From Xenoacremonium recifei (lineage: Eukaryota; Ascomycota; Sordariomycetes; Hypocreales; Nectriaceae), in contig WOFQ01000007.1 in NCBI GenBank assembly GCA_012184525.1, positions 372,001-436,000 on the forward strand: DNA of 64,000 bases, read 5' to 3'. The notes beneath the pieces are model-generated. The model was not told the DNA's origin and made no database searches. It worked only from the letters and a program-made list of their open reading frames with translations. Positions 10,410 to 21,591 of the stretch are shown here, piece by piece. Both the position numbers and the translations under genes were made by a program. Numbering within the stretch: the stretch's first letter is position 1; each line of letters begins with the position of its first letter.

Positions 10410-12636
10410 TCAGCTTGAGCCGCTGCCGCCGCCGCCGTTGCGGTAGTTGTCTCCCTGTTGGAGGAGCAGCTTGGGCTTGATGAAGTCCTCGTCGAGCTGC
10501 CGGAACAGGCCCGCGGGGTCTTCGGCCTGCCAGAGCTGGCGGATGGCGCCGGTCGCGGTGATGGGCGTCGACGTGGCGGGCTCGTTCTGGGGCGTCATGA
10601 AGGCGCTCTCGGACTGGCTTGGGGGGACGGGGCTGGCACGCGGGTGTGGCGAGCGGCGGGCTGGGGGCGGGAGGTCGGAGGTGTCGATGTCGCTGCCGAG
10701 GTCGTCCTCGGTGTCGTCGCCGATGTCGCGGCCGAGCAGGTCGGAGCGCTGGAAGTCGTCCGGGTTACGGACCGAGTTCTTACGGCTCATGCTCTGGGGG
10801 CGGGCGCCGGTGTGCGGCGACGAGGCGCCCGATACGTAGCTCGCGGCGCCGTTGCCGGTGCCGAGATTGCTCAGGGCGACGCTGCCGTTCCTCCTGGGTT
10901 GGTAGCCGATGCCGGTTCCTGAGCGCTTAACTTGGAGGCCGCCGCCGAACGATTCGATGTCGAACTCGTCGTCACTATCAATCTCCTCCACAACGCCGGT
11001 GCGGATGCCGAGAATTTCGAGCATGCGCGCTGTCGTGCCGCCAAAGATGATGACAGTAAGCACGACCACGACCAGGACGGTGGCCCTCAGCGCGTATGAG
11101 TTCTCGCCCGTGAGAAGGGCGGCCAGGGCGACACCGACAGCTCCTCGAAGACCAGCCCAGAAGAGCATGGCCTGGTAGTTGTACGGCAGCTCATCGCTAA
11201 CCTCAAGCCCTCTGCGTGCCGCGCGATACCTTATAAACCAGTTGATAGCTCGAGACAAGGGGAACACGGCAACCCATCGCGCAGCGCAAACAGCCAGGAT
11301 GGTGATAATGATGAGCGGCGGCTGGAATTGCAGAGCGTTGTCTGTGAATAGGGCCAAACCCAAGTAGATGAAGATGAAATTCTCCGACAGCTGAGCGAGG
11401 ATCTGGAAGATGTACTTGGTGGTGAGTTGAGTTCGTCTCGACATGTTGAAGTAAGCATAGTGCTTAAGCGTGATACCGCAGAAGAGCAGTGACACAATAC
11501 CTGGCCAGGGTCGTGTTAGTGGTGCAACTAGTCAGGGGCTTCCGTTATCTCATGGCAAATCTCACTCACCGGACATGTGGAGGCCGTGAGAAAAGAAATA
11601 GGTGGCGTAGGCAATCAAAAACACCAGGCAGCTCTCAATCTTAGGGAACCTTCTAATGTACGTGAACTTGAGAAGCAGTGCCGTGCCTACGCCCACAATC
11701 ATGCCGATCAACATGCTGCCGAAGAAGACGAGCAAGAAGATGCCCGTAGCCTCGAAAAAGCTGAGGAGTCCATAAGCACCAGCCTCGCCCTTGTTGTACT
11801 TCTGGGCCGTCTCGAAGATGACAATGGCAATAGCATCGTTGAGGATGGATTCGCCAAAGATGATGGTGTATAGCTTGGGGTCGACCTTGTAGGTGTTGAA
11901 GATGGCCAAGATGGTCACGGGATCAGTGGCGGAGAGCGTTGCGCCAACACTGATAGCGTCGACAAAGGTCAAATCCAGGGCACCGGGAACCTTCTTGAAG
12001 AGCCATAATATCAAACCAATGACGACGGCCGAGAGGAACGTCCCGGCGAAGGCAAAAGTCAGGATGGTGCCGATGTTGCGGAAGAAGTTGGCTTGGTGCA
12101 ACTCGTAGCCCGACGAGAGAATGATCGGCGGCAGCAGCAGGTTGAAGAAGATCTGGTAGTCGAAGCTGATGAGGTTTCGAATCGAGTCGCCCGAGGTCAC
12201 AAGCAGGATGAGGCCGACGGTCATTCCTAGGTGGTTTGGATCAGCCGCGCGTCGTCGATGGGGCATCGCAACAAGATGGGCCATGATAATTACCGGCGAA
12301 GATGGAGATGACGGTCTCGTGGATGGCGGTGACCTTCTTCATCTGCAGCATGTAGCTCGTGAAGAACGCGATGATGAGCAGCATGATGGAGATGAAGAGC
12401 GCCCATGCCGCGAACAGTTCCTTTTGCGCTGAGTCGCCCTCTGAAGCATCGTCAGTAGACCGTCCGTGTCTCGATCATAGCGTTGCGACATGTTACCTTC
12501 GGGGTCGGAGTCCTCCTCCTCTCGCCCTGCAAGTCAATCGCTTCCATCAGTTCAAGTCTCTATGGGATCCGGGGCCAATGTCGAACATACGGAGGAGCTT
12601 GAAGCCCATGGCGGCGAGGTCCACGGCAGACACCAT
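10410..12636 (-). CDS. nhx1: Na+(K+)/H+ exchanger, CPA1/NHE family (Nhx1-like)
   Basis: Five exons on the minus strand: 12591-12636, 12497-12526, 12294-12440, 11570-12226 and 10410-11500, giving about 656 aa. The protein exchanges luminal protons for Na+/K+ in endosomes and vacuoles and so affects pH and traffic. The spliced N-terminus starts MVSAVDLAAMGF and leads into a first hydrophobic helix, then HETVISIFAG, matching the NHE start region. TDPVT (about residue 175) and FGESILND (about residue 195) are the conserved ion-binding helices. LSENFIFIYLGLALF lies later in the membrane domain. The last ~200 residues are a soluble Ser/Pro/Asp-rich tail. The four introns are 56-69 nt; exon 2 is only 30 nt, but frame and splice signals agree on both sides. 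Endosomal rather than plasma-membrane location is inferred from resemblance. Confidence 0.88.
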
Positions 12637-13328
12637 GGCGGCGGCGGGTGGTCGGGTTGGGTCGTCGGGATTCGAGACAAAGAGAGGTCGGGATGACGAT
12701 TATGCGCGATGGACAGTAAGGGACGGAAGCTCGTGCGCGAGCCACGCCAGCGGAGTCGCAAAGACCATGAATCGAAGGGCTCGACGTTCCGGGTGGCAAT
12801 CGCAGAGGAGCGGCGGAAGGCGATGATGATGATGATGGTGGTGGTGGTGGTGGCAGAATCGGGTTGGGGGACTTTGGCGAGGCGACAGCTTTCCACTTCT
12901 GAGGGTATGGGATGGAAATTAATTGCCATGGCCGGGACTCAGACGCAGGTGGGGGGCGGCGATTGGATGGACTGTCCAGTGCCTTATCAGGGCCCGCCCG
13001 CGCCCTGCATAGGGGACGGGGCCCCTGTAAAACGTGGTTGGGGGGGCGTTCGCGTCCCCTGGGGCTGGCTTCTAGTGAGGGTCTAGTGGAGGGCTGGCAG
13101 CTGAGGTGTCCCCTTGGTAGGTCGCTCCGCCGCTAACAAATCCTCCATCCGTGCTCCATCCAAGCCCTCCACGACAGCTCCTCCGTATATCTCAACCCGG
13201 GGATATCTCGACGTACATGCGCCATCCCCAAGCCTAGATCCTACGACTCGGCCCCCTCGAGGCATTCGCTGGACCCCCCGCGCACTCCCATACAACTCCT
13301 CGCTTCAATCCTCTGCCCCCCGACGACC
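12637..13328. other. Divergent intergenic region nhx1 / arl3
   Basis: 692 bp between two divergent starts, so it should carry both promoters. It contains a GAT/GGT microsatellite (listed separately). No other gene is visible. Confidence 0.6.
12821..12855 (+). repeat. GAT then GGT microsatellite in the nhx1 / arl3 promoter
   Basis: About five GAT units run straight into about six GGT units, roughly 190 bp upstream of the nhx1 start. It is non-coding simple sequence. Confidence 0.8.
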
Positions 13329-14024
13329 ATGTACCACCTTGCAAAGGGCATCTACCTGTATGCGACCAGCAAACAAGGTCAGCCGCAGTCCTTCGCTCTC
13401 CTCCTCCCCCCCGCCATGCTGACCAACCCGCCAGAATACTCCGTCATTCTCCTCGGCCTCGACAATGCCGGCAAGACGACCTTCCACGAGCAGGTCAAGG
13501 CGCTCTTCCTGCCCAACGGCCCCGAACCCAAGCTCAAGACCGTGCCCACCGTCGGCCAGAACGTGTCCACGATCCCGCTGCCCGACATGTACCTGAAGAT
13601 CTGGGACGTCGGCGGCCAGCTGTCGCTGCGCAATCTATGGCAGAGCTACTATGCCAGCTGCCACGCCATCGTCTTCATCATCGACAGCACCGACATCGGC
13701 GACGGGAACCTCGAGGATGAGAACAGCGGCCGGTTAGAAGAGTGCCGGTTGGTGCTGGAGGATGTGCTGCAGCACTCCGACACCGAGGGCGTGCCGCTGC
13801 TAGTGCTCGCCAATAAGCAGGATCGCGAGGATTGCGTTGAGACGATCCGGATCAAGGAAGGGTTGGTGAAGAAGGTTATGGAGGGTGACAAGGGGTCAAG
13901 CATTCGTGATTCGCGAGTCCTCTCCATGAGCGCTCTGACCGGCGATGGCGTACGAGAAGCGGTCGACTGGCTGCGGACTCGGGTGCAATGGAACAAGGAG
14001 TCTCGACCACCCGTTATGCGGTAG
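13329..14024 (+). CDS. arl3: ARF-like GTPase Arl3/ARFRP1 type
   Basis: Two exons, 13329-13377 and 13435-14024, giving 212 aa. This small GTPase acts at the trans-Golgi and recruits Arl1 and its effectors. The start MYHLAKGIY lacks the Gly2 needed for myristoylation. Yeast Arl3 is instead N-acetylated by NatC and held by Sys1, and the Met-Tyr start fits that. Removing a 57-nt intron joins ATSKQ to EYSVILLG and restores normal spacing to the P-loop GLDNAGKTT. WDVGGQ (switch II) and NKQD (guanine specificity) are intact. The intron has no stop and is a multiple of three, so the unspliced frame runs through it. An acidic insert (DGNLEDENS) lies between WDVGGQ and NKQD. The gene converges on rrp45. 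Confidence 0.9.
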   Translation: MYHLAKGIYLYATSKQGQPQSFALLLPPAMLTNPPEYSVILLGLDNAGKTTFHEQVKALFLPNGPEPKLKTVPTVGQNVSTIPLPDMYLKIWDVGGQLSLRNLWQSYYASCHAIVFIIDSTDIGDGNLEDENSGRLEECRLVLEDVLQHSDTEGVPLLVLANKQDREDCVETIRIKEGLVKKVMEGDKGSSIRDSRVLSMSALTGDGVREAVDWLRTRVQWNKESRPPVMR

Positions 14025-14298
14025 TCATTTGAATATAGAGTGAAGCGGCAGTAATGAGAGGGCGGAAAGAGGAGGAAGAGGCGTCCGTCCATGGGGGAAT
14101 TTACGAGGCAAACGGATGTCACTATATCCAGCGGCGCAGGGAGCGCTGCCGGCGTACGGATAATTGGGATACCATCTTTCTCTTGCATTCAAAGCGGCAC
14201 ACAAACAAGGCATGGTTGAGCGAGATAGTTGTGCTGGGGGTATCATGGGTCTATTTTTCTTCCTTTTTTTTTTTAATCTTCTTTCACCATAGATTTCT

Positions 14299-15232
14299 TC
14301 ATCTTTCGTTCTCGGCAGTGAGTTCTGCCATGAGTCCCCCCCTGTCTCTCCTCTTGGCATCCTCTACTAGCTTCTCGTCCAGCACGTCTGTGAACTCCTT
14401 CGCCTTGCGCAGCGCCATGAGGCAGCACTCTATGAACTGCGGCGCGTCTAGCGGTAGGCCTCCTTGCTTGACGGCCTGGCATATCTCGCCGTGCTTGTTC
14501 AGGCTGTATGTGCATGACGCGACTCTGAGCTGCTCTTCTAGCCACGTCGCATCCGCCAGAACTGTCTCACCCTTCTCGCCGAAGAAGCTCAGTGTTATGC
14601 AGAAGGGAGAGTGCAACCAGCTGAGGGGCACAGGTTCCCGCTCTGCAGGGGTATATATCGTAACGGTCTCGCCCTCGATGCTGGTGTCGGGCTTTCGAAA
14701 GTGTCGTAACGCCGCAATGACGGCAAAGCATCCGGCGTCAGTGAGGTTACCGTCATGCGACAGGACGTGCAAGTCGACTCTTATAGACCAGCACTTTTGC
14801 CCAGCAATCAAGCACAATGACTCGGTGTCGAGAGCGGCCGACCTACGGACCGTCTTCTCGAGCATCCGCGACAGCCTCACTTCTTCTGTTGAAGGACGGT
14901 TGACCTCGACAGATGGCGCAACCATAGGGCTCAGTTCTGTGCCGATTGTGAAGACGCCATCAAACGGACGGTCCGAATGCGGCACTGTGACTTCTGCTGA
15001 TACCTTTGCCAACACTCTACACAGCATATTAGTAAAGAGCAAGTGAGAAGTGGTGAGTCCCGCCTTACTGTGTCTTTCCAAACTTGACCTGGGCGACGCC
15101 ATATTCGTCACCAAATGTGAGTTCCAGAGGCCGATAATCTCCAAATTTTCGGCCGTCTAAACGTAGACCTTCTTCAATTGCTTGTGTGACGAATGTTCGC
15201 TCAGCGAGCGATGGTTCAGCTTCTCGAGGCAT
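14299..15232 (-). CDS. rrp45: Exosome complex subunit Rrp45 (RNase PH fold)
   Basis: Two exons, 15069-15232 and 14299-15016, joined across a 52-nt intron (GTAAGG donor, TAG acceptor), giving 293 aa. Rrp45 is one of the six RNase PH-like ring subunits of the RNA exosome, structural rather than catalytic in eukaryotes. The start MPREAEPSLAERTFV and then GLRLDGRKFGDYRPLEL are typical of the family. The splice gives KFGKTQVLAKVSAEV. A second conserved stretch, IRVDLHVLSHDGNLTDAG, is clear. It shares a 263-bp divergent promoter with cwc15. The ORF starting within the intron is not the true start. Confidence 0.9.
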
Positions 15233-15495
15233 GGTGGTATTCTGGAAAATTTGTGGGATAAAGTTGTTCAGTGAGAAGCCTGGAAAGGCATGAGGCTGAA
15301 GCTTTCAGTGAAGCGTGGGGCTATGAGCAGGCAAGTTAAAAAGATTCTGCCGGGCGGTGAAGGCGACATTCCATGGTGCATGGCCGATCTGGGGCACTTG
15401 CTGGACGACAACCGACCGTCTAAACCTGACCAACATTTTCCTGTGAACTCACGTCTTCATCTTCACTTCCTAACAGAGAGAAAGAGACAGACAAA

Positions 15496-16330
15496 ATGAC
15501 GACCGCGCATAGACCTACATTTGATCCCGTAAGCTTACTCTGTATACATCCAATGACCGCTCATGATATCTAACCTCTTCCCAGGCTCGAGGCAAAGAGG
15601 CCCTCCGCGGCCCAGCCTACCACCAACGCCTCCTCCCCGCCCACACCCAACTCAAATATCGCAAGGCCGGCCAAGGCGGCGACGCCGACGATGAACCCAC
15701 GCGCGACCTCGCAGCCGAGCTCCTGGCCGCCGAGGCCGTCCACTTCACCAAGAAGAACGGCGGCGTGCTGGCCCCGGAAGACGACGAGGACGACGACGAC
15801 GAGCCTACCAGCGCAAAGCGACGGGCAGCACAGGATGCCGAAGGGGAAGAAGACCTGGATGCTAAGCGGCGGCGGATATTAGCCGAGACAAGAGATATCG
15901 ATGCAGACGATGATAGCGAGCAGGACGAGGAGGACAGCGATGACGACGACGACGATGATGATAGTGATGACGATTCAGATGCCGAGCTGCAGCGCGAATT
16001 GGATCGCGTGCGCAAGGAGCGCGAGGAGAAGAAGAAGCGCGAAGAGGCCGAGCGCCAACGCGAAGAGCAGGACGCCCGCGAGCGCAACATCGCGCTGGGC
16101 AACCCCCTGCTCAACAAGCAAGACTTCACCATGAAGCGCCGCTGGGACGACGACGTGGTGTTCAAGAATCAGGCGCGGGGCACCGAGGACAAGGGCAAGA
16201 AGGAGTTTGTCAACGTGAGTTTCATCTATGCTTCTTACACTTTCTATCTTTGTCTATATGCTGACCACGGGTCTAGGATCTCCTGCGCTCTGACTTTCAT
16301 AGGCGTTTCATGAGCAAGTATGTTAGATAA
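15496..16330 (+). CDS. cwc15: Pre-mRNA-splicing factor Cwc15/Cwf15
   Basis: Three exons, 15496-15528, 15585-16214 and 16277-16330, giving 238 aa. Cwc15 is a component of the Prp19-associated (NTC-related) complex in the active spliceosome. The N-terminus MTTAHRPTFDP joins ARGKEALRGPAYHQRLLPAH. The middle has a strongly acidic Asp run, then a charged coiled coil (QRELDRVRKEREEKKKREEA). The invariant C-terminal end is NPLLNKQDFTMKRRWDDDVV and, in the small last exon, DLLRSDFHRRFMSKYVR. Without the last splice the protein would lose this conserved tail. Only 68 bp separate its stop from the stop of the convergent xylulokinase gene. Confidence 0.92.
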
Positions 16331-16398
16331 ATAATCCAGCGAGCATGGTCGTTTCGGTTTTTAGACAGCAGATACCCTCTCTTCGCAAAATATTCTTC

Positions 16399-18406
16399 TC
16401 ACTGCTTGGCCTGTCCGTCGGCGTCTCGCTTGGTTCCGTTTGCGACGCCTTCGTCAGCCTTTGCGGCCCCCGTGTCGACCACTTCGCTCGTGTGCAGTTC
16501 AGCTTTCTTCAGTTTCATCTCGGCCTGACGGTCGCCGTGCGCTGCATCTCTCTCCTGCGCTAGGATTGTGTGCTCCAGCCCCTCGAAGGCGCCCAGCACG
16601 CCACCGTATCTTTGGTAAACGCCGTCGCGGAAGCCCAGGTCAACCTTCTCGATAGATCCCTCCTCCTTCCACCGCTTGCCGATTAGTTCGTCGAAGGTCT
16701 CGCCGGCGTCGCGTTCCAGCGCCCACAGGGCCTTGTATGCACCGCCCAGAGCGCACGCATTACCACCCACATCCAGCTTGTACACGCCGTCAGCGCCACC
16801 CAGGACCGAGCCCAATACCTCCGCGATGGCCGGGTTCAGCGAGCCGCCGCCCACCAAGTAGATGCGGCGCGGCTGTGCGGGAAGACCGTCTCGCGGCGAG
16901 TGTACAAGGTTCTGTGAGCGCAGCCGCATCGACAGCGCCTGCGACTCGACGATGATGCGAGCATCTGTAGCAGCGGGCCAACCAGCAGGGGATTCTTGCA
17001 GGTCGGTTCCGTCAGGACGGCAAGTGTAGCGCCAGGTGCCGGCACGGATGTTGGGCACAGTCTCGCGGAGGTAGAAGTACAGGCCCAGCTTACCACGGGC
17101 GTCTTTGTCGTCGGGGTTCATGTCCAGCGGCGCAGTTTTCAGCACCTCGTCATTAAATGTCTCCCAGCCAGTCTTGCCGCCCTCAGGCTTGGGCAGCGTA
17201 TCGCGGACCTTTTCGCGCGCGAGACCGCCGTTCTTATAACACAGCATGAACATGTAGTGACCACGGGTCGTCGGATGGTTGAAGAAGTGGTAAGCACCGT
17301 CGGGCTTGTACCGCGGCGTATTCATGAGGAAGGTCGTCGACGTGCCGAGCGAGACGATGGCATCCAGGGGCCGCAGCGGCAGCGCCAGAATAGTGGCCGG
17401 GTTATCACCAGTGAAGGGCGTAATCTTGCAGCTGGGATGGAAGCCGTACCGCTGCACGAAGTACGGCGAGATAGTCCCAAGGATAGCACCGCCGTCCGGG
17501 TCCGGCTCGCCCAGCTTGCGGCGCAGCTCAGCGGCCTCGTCCTTGCTGCCGGCGGCGAGCTCGAGCAGCGTCTGGTTGTAGGTGTCGTGGCGCATGTCCC
17601 AGAGGTTCATGCCGCACACGTCGCTGATGTCCATGGGCGCGATGGCGCCGAGGAGCACCGACGCGAGCCACGAGGAGACGAGGGAGATGCGGGAGGTTTT
17701 GGCGTACATTTCGGGGAGGGCCTTCTTGAGGCGCATGATCTGGGTGCCCGTGAAGCGCTGTGTAGTCGTGGCGTCAGTATTGTTGGCAGTATCTCCGTAT
17801 GCTTGCTTAGGTAGACTTACATGGTGAGCGCCACTCCCCGTCGCCTCAGCCAGTTTCTCACGATCCCCCAACGCCGCATCAAAGGCATCGCACTCCTTCT
17901 GCGTGCTCTGATCCTGCCAATTCGGCGCCCACTCATGCGCCAAACTGGCCTTCAACTGCTCAACCAGCGACTTCGCCGGATCCAGCCCCTTCAACAGGCC
18001 CTCGGCCTCCTCGCTCCAGAACACGCTGCCGTGCTGCTGGCCCGAGCCGCTGACGCCGCGGATGCGCGCCATGGGCACGGGCATGGCGGCCTGCAGACGG
18101 TCCAGCACGAGGTTGAGCGATTCCATCCAGAGGGCGACGGGCGCGTAGACTTCGCCGGTCTCGGGGCGCTGGTGCACGCCTTTGTGGATGCCATATTGGG
18201 GGCCGAAGTCGCCGTCGAAGTCGACCTTGGCTTCGGAGACGACTTTAAGGTCGGAGTCAACGACGATAGCTGGATGGCGGTGGTGTTAGAGAGATGTGTG
18301 AAGCGCAAGAAGGGGAAGGGGAGGGGAGGTGTCGGTAAATACCCTTGAGTTGCTGCGTGGACAGGTCGAAGCCCAGATACAGCGGCGGGACGTCCGAGCT
18401 CACCAT
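16399..18406 (-). CDS. xks1: D-xylulose kinase (FGGY family)
   Basis: Three exons, 18343-18406, 17821-18269 and 16399-17757, giving 623 aa. The enzyme phosphorylates D-xylulose to xylulose 5-phosphate in the cytosol, the last step of fungal D-xylose and L-arabinose catabolism before the pentose phosphate pathway. The spliced start reads MVSSDVPPLYLGFDLSTQQL, the first phosphate-binding region of FGGY kinases. GVSGSGQQHGSVFW and DVCGMNLWDM follow, and a C-terminal ATPase motif contains YLVGGGSLNPAIAEVLG. The second intron is 63 nt, in frame and stop-free; removing it gives GSGAHHRFTGTQI. The C-terminal ~60 residues are a charged extension. A GGCTAAA motif lies upstream (listed separately). Confidence 0.9.
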
Positions 18407-19767
18407 GATGACGATGCGTGAAGGCGAAGCAATTCAATCAGTCAGTCAATCAATCACAAGACCTAGAGGTTCAAGCTCGGTCGCAGCGGCAAGAGCACCG
18501 TCCAAGATGCATGCAGCAAGCCAATTGATAAAAAAAATCTAGAAAGGCCTCGAAGCTCTAACGTCACTCCGCCATCAGAACCTACGTAGGATGCGCGAAG
18601 AAGTGATCGACAAGAGTAGAGCGCCCCGCGACTTTATACCTGCCCCTCCAAAGTGCCCCTCCCTCTCTCCCTCACTGTAGACTGACAGAGCAACAGAACA
18701 GAACAGAATAGCAAGAAGCTAGCGGCAGGCCCTGAGACTTGGTCCCGAAAAAGGCATTGCCTGAACCAGCAATTGTTACGTCTTATTGCCCGGCCGGCTC
18801 TGGTCCGGTGTTCTCGTGATGCGCGCGCACCCGCCACACGCCAAGCAGGAATCCATCCTCACCACCTTATTCCCTGTCAAGCGGGTCGGGACCTCTTCTT
18901 TTCCTTTCTTTTTCTCTGAGATTGACCCTCACGCACACGTCGGTGAGTGCTTTACCGTACGTACATCTCTATACGTCCACGGGGAGAGGTGGCATTGACA
19001 GATATGGGGAAGTCTCGACGAGAGGTGCTTAAAGCGTCACTAAGAAAGCTGCTGCTATTTAGGCTAAATGCAATCCCGCTCCCTCCAGCAGTGTCGGTCT
19101 ACGGAGTAGCGCCAATGGGAAGCCTGCGCTTGTAAGAAGCAGTAGCTTCTAGCCTGGACCCAGCGAAACGGTCACGATCCCTTCGTCTGAGCTGACTTGT
19201 ACTCATACAGATACAATGCCGGGCTGCAGCAGCCGGCTTTTCGGATTTCTATCTGTTAACTCTATGGATGGGGAACTGGCCCAGGTGCAGTTCTGCCCGT
19301 TCTAATCAAGCCTGTACACGACGAGACAGCTTCGAAGCCGAGCTCGTTAATACTCAACACACATACGCACACCTCTCACACGCTCGTTTCTGTATGGCGC
19401 GTCTAAGCGGCACGCAGTCCGCTCCCGTCCACTCCACCAAAACGCCGCCCTAATAATGCAATGCATCCCCCATCTCCGGTACTGGTACGTACTTTTTCTC
19501 CCTGGGCTCCCCGTCATGCCCATGGCCGGACGGAGATCCGGCGTGGGATGTCTGCAGGAGGGCCCTGGAAGCTCGCCATCGACAGCTGTCGGCCAGTCCA
19601 GATGCTTCCGAACAGATATGGATACAGCCAACAATACAAATAAAATACCCTGGTCGGTCCGCGTCTGCTCGACCTGTGACCTCGCCTCACTCATCCTAGC
19701 TGCCACTCGACATCCAGGGTTCTATGCCATGGGTACGATGATGCACGCATCACAAGCTCCGAGCCGC
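18407..19767. other. Intergenic region upstream of xylulokinase
   Basis: 1.36 kb holding the xylulokinase promoter and the 3' end of the metal-carrier gene; both genes are on the minus strand. Short frames here have no family resemblance. Two GGCTA-type motifs are the only sites I note. Confidence 0.55.
19062..19154 (+). promoter_or_regulatory. Candidate XlnR/Xyr1-type sites upstream of xylulokinase
   Basis: GGCTAAA at 19062-19068 matches the published XlnR core. An inverted GGCTAGA (read as TCTAGCC on the + strand) lies at 19148-19154. They are 656 and about 745 bp upstream of the xylulokinase ATG. Pentose catabolic genes are known XlnR targets, so position and gene fit. A seven-base motif is expected by chance every few kb, so this stays a candidate. 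Confidence 0.3.
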
Positions 19768-21591
19768 CTAATGCTTGTGCTTGTGGTCATCATGATCGTG
19801 GTCATGGCCATGACCGTTACTCTGGTGCACGTGGCCGTCCGAATCTTCCTCTTCCTCGCTCTCTGGCGCACTGGTCACAGTCCCCGGCACAAAATCGTCG
19901 AACTTGGCGTTGACGGGAGCCTCCTTTGGTGCAAACCGGATGCGGATTCGCCGCGCTCCCCGGACCTTGGCTCCTACGCGGGTGCGCACCGCATCCTCGA
20001 CCTCCTTGGCGTTCTCAACGGTCCAACTTCCCGGCACGGACACTTCCAGGTCGATTAGGTAGTTCTGGCCCGACTTGACACCACTGACGTCTCGCAGCTC
20101 CATATCGTGATGGTTCTCAAGACTGGCGAGAGCCTTCTGGGCATGTCGTCGCACCGACGCCTTGATCTCGTCGTCGATGCTCTGGTCGGCCAGTTCGTAG
20201 AAGGCGGCCATGGTGTTGCCCCAGCCCGCGTGGATGACCATGAAAGAAATCAGGAGACCGCCCACGGGGTCCAGCCAGGCGGCGTTCTCCATGACATTGG
20301 CCCCTATGATGGCTGCCAGGGTCACAAAACCCGTCAAGCTATCCACGCGGTGGTGGATGGCGTTGGACGCGAGAACCGATGACTTGCGTTCTCGCGCAAC
20401 TTTCATCGCTGCAATGATTGGTCAATTCTATTTTAAACAATACAGCCGGTCGGTCCCTGGCGGATAAAGCCAGGGATTATTTGGCAGATGACGAGACCAG
20501 GAAAAAAAAAGTTTTGAGGAACAAGAAAAAAAAATCATGACATCCAACTTACTTGCGTGATAGAGCCATTCTTTCACCATGATGGTCCCGGCTGCTAGCC
20601 AGGCTGCGTGCATGCTTGGGATGCCCAACGAACTCGGAAGATGCGAATGGCTGTGTCCATGACCGACGTGTTCCATGATATCATGAGCCGCCTCGGGATA
20701 AAAGTGGCTGTAGAGGCTGATGCCGCTCTCCCAGCCCATGTACATGCCGCCGGCCAGCAGCATTCCCGAGACACCCAGCGAACCCAAGCTCTCGATCTTG
20801 CCAAAACCCATGGGGAATCGATCCGTCGGCGGCTTCAGACTCCAAGAAACCGTGGCCAGCGTCAGAATATCCGACGCCAGGTCGGTGATGCTGTGCCACG
20901 CGTCGGCCGTCATGGCCTTGGAGTTGAAAGCCCAACCTCCAGCGAACTTGGCAATCGCCATGCCCAGGTTGGACATGAGGCCGATGCGTGTGATGCGGAC
21001 GCCCGGATCGCTCTTGTTCGTCGACGTGAGGTAGGCATTGTCGTGGTGGTGATGGTGATGCAACGGTGAGTGCGAGTGTGAGTGCGAATGCGAATCGCCG
21101 CCCGTTTTACTATGCTCGTGGTCGTCGCCCGACGAGGCGCTCCGGGTCTGATTCGCGACGGCCATGACTGCTGGAAACGATGATATGGTGCTGCGAAGAG
21201 ATGAAAGATGTGGAAAGGAGCTCGAGTGTCGAGCAGCGTCGGGATGCTGGGGGTGGAGGTTGACGCGTGGCTCTGACGAGGCAAGGTAGGAGTAGCTGGA
21301 GATGGCGACGACGGAAGCCGCAGTCTGGAGGACGCGGAGATAATGGTTATGCGGGCGGTGGCTTCTAAGGAGGGTGAATTGGCCCTGGCGGAGGACCTGG
21401 CGCCACGAGAGACTGCGTGCGGCGGCGGCGGAGGAGGAGGATGAGGAGGGAGAAGAAGAGCCGCTGAGAGAAGCCGTAGATGATGTAGTGGTTGTGGCAG
21501 CGCAGGGCGGCATGGAGGAGGAGATTGAGGCCGACGTCACCCCAGCCAGGCACACGGCCAGGCCCGTGTGACGCCCGGCCTGGCAGCTCAT
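19768..21591 (-). CDS. mmt1: Cation diffusion facilitator, mitochondrial Mmt1/Mmt2 type
   Basis: Two exons, 20553-21591 and 19768-20408, giving up to 559 aa. CDF proteins export divalent metals as dimers; Mmt1/2 move iron in mitochondria. The Ser/Ala/Arg-rich N-terminus suits a mitochondrial presequence. Membrane segments begin at ITRIGLMSNLGMAIAKF. The metal-site helix has the paired acidic/His pattern in TADAWHSITD, repeated later in HHRVDSLTG. A 144-nt intron separates EWLYHA from TMKVARERKSS. His-rich loops flank the membrane core: HSHSHSHSPLHHHHHH at the N-side and HGHDHDHDDHKHKH at the very C-terminus. The Met at 21591 is used; a start about 26 codons downstream is also possible. Metal specificity is not visible in the sequence. 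Confidence 0.85.

Noticed and set aside
14054..15046. 330-codon plus-strand frame over rrp45
   Set aside because: It lies antisense to a clear RNase PH-family gene with correct splicing, and its composition is Ser/Arg-rich shadow.
16996..17814. 272-codon plus-strand frame over xylulokinase
   Set aside because: Antisense to well-conserved FGGY kinase motifs; no independent support.
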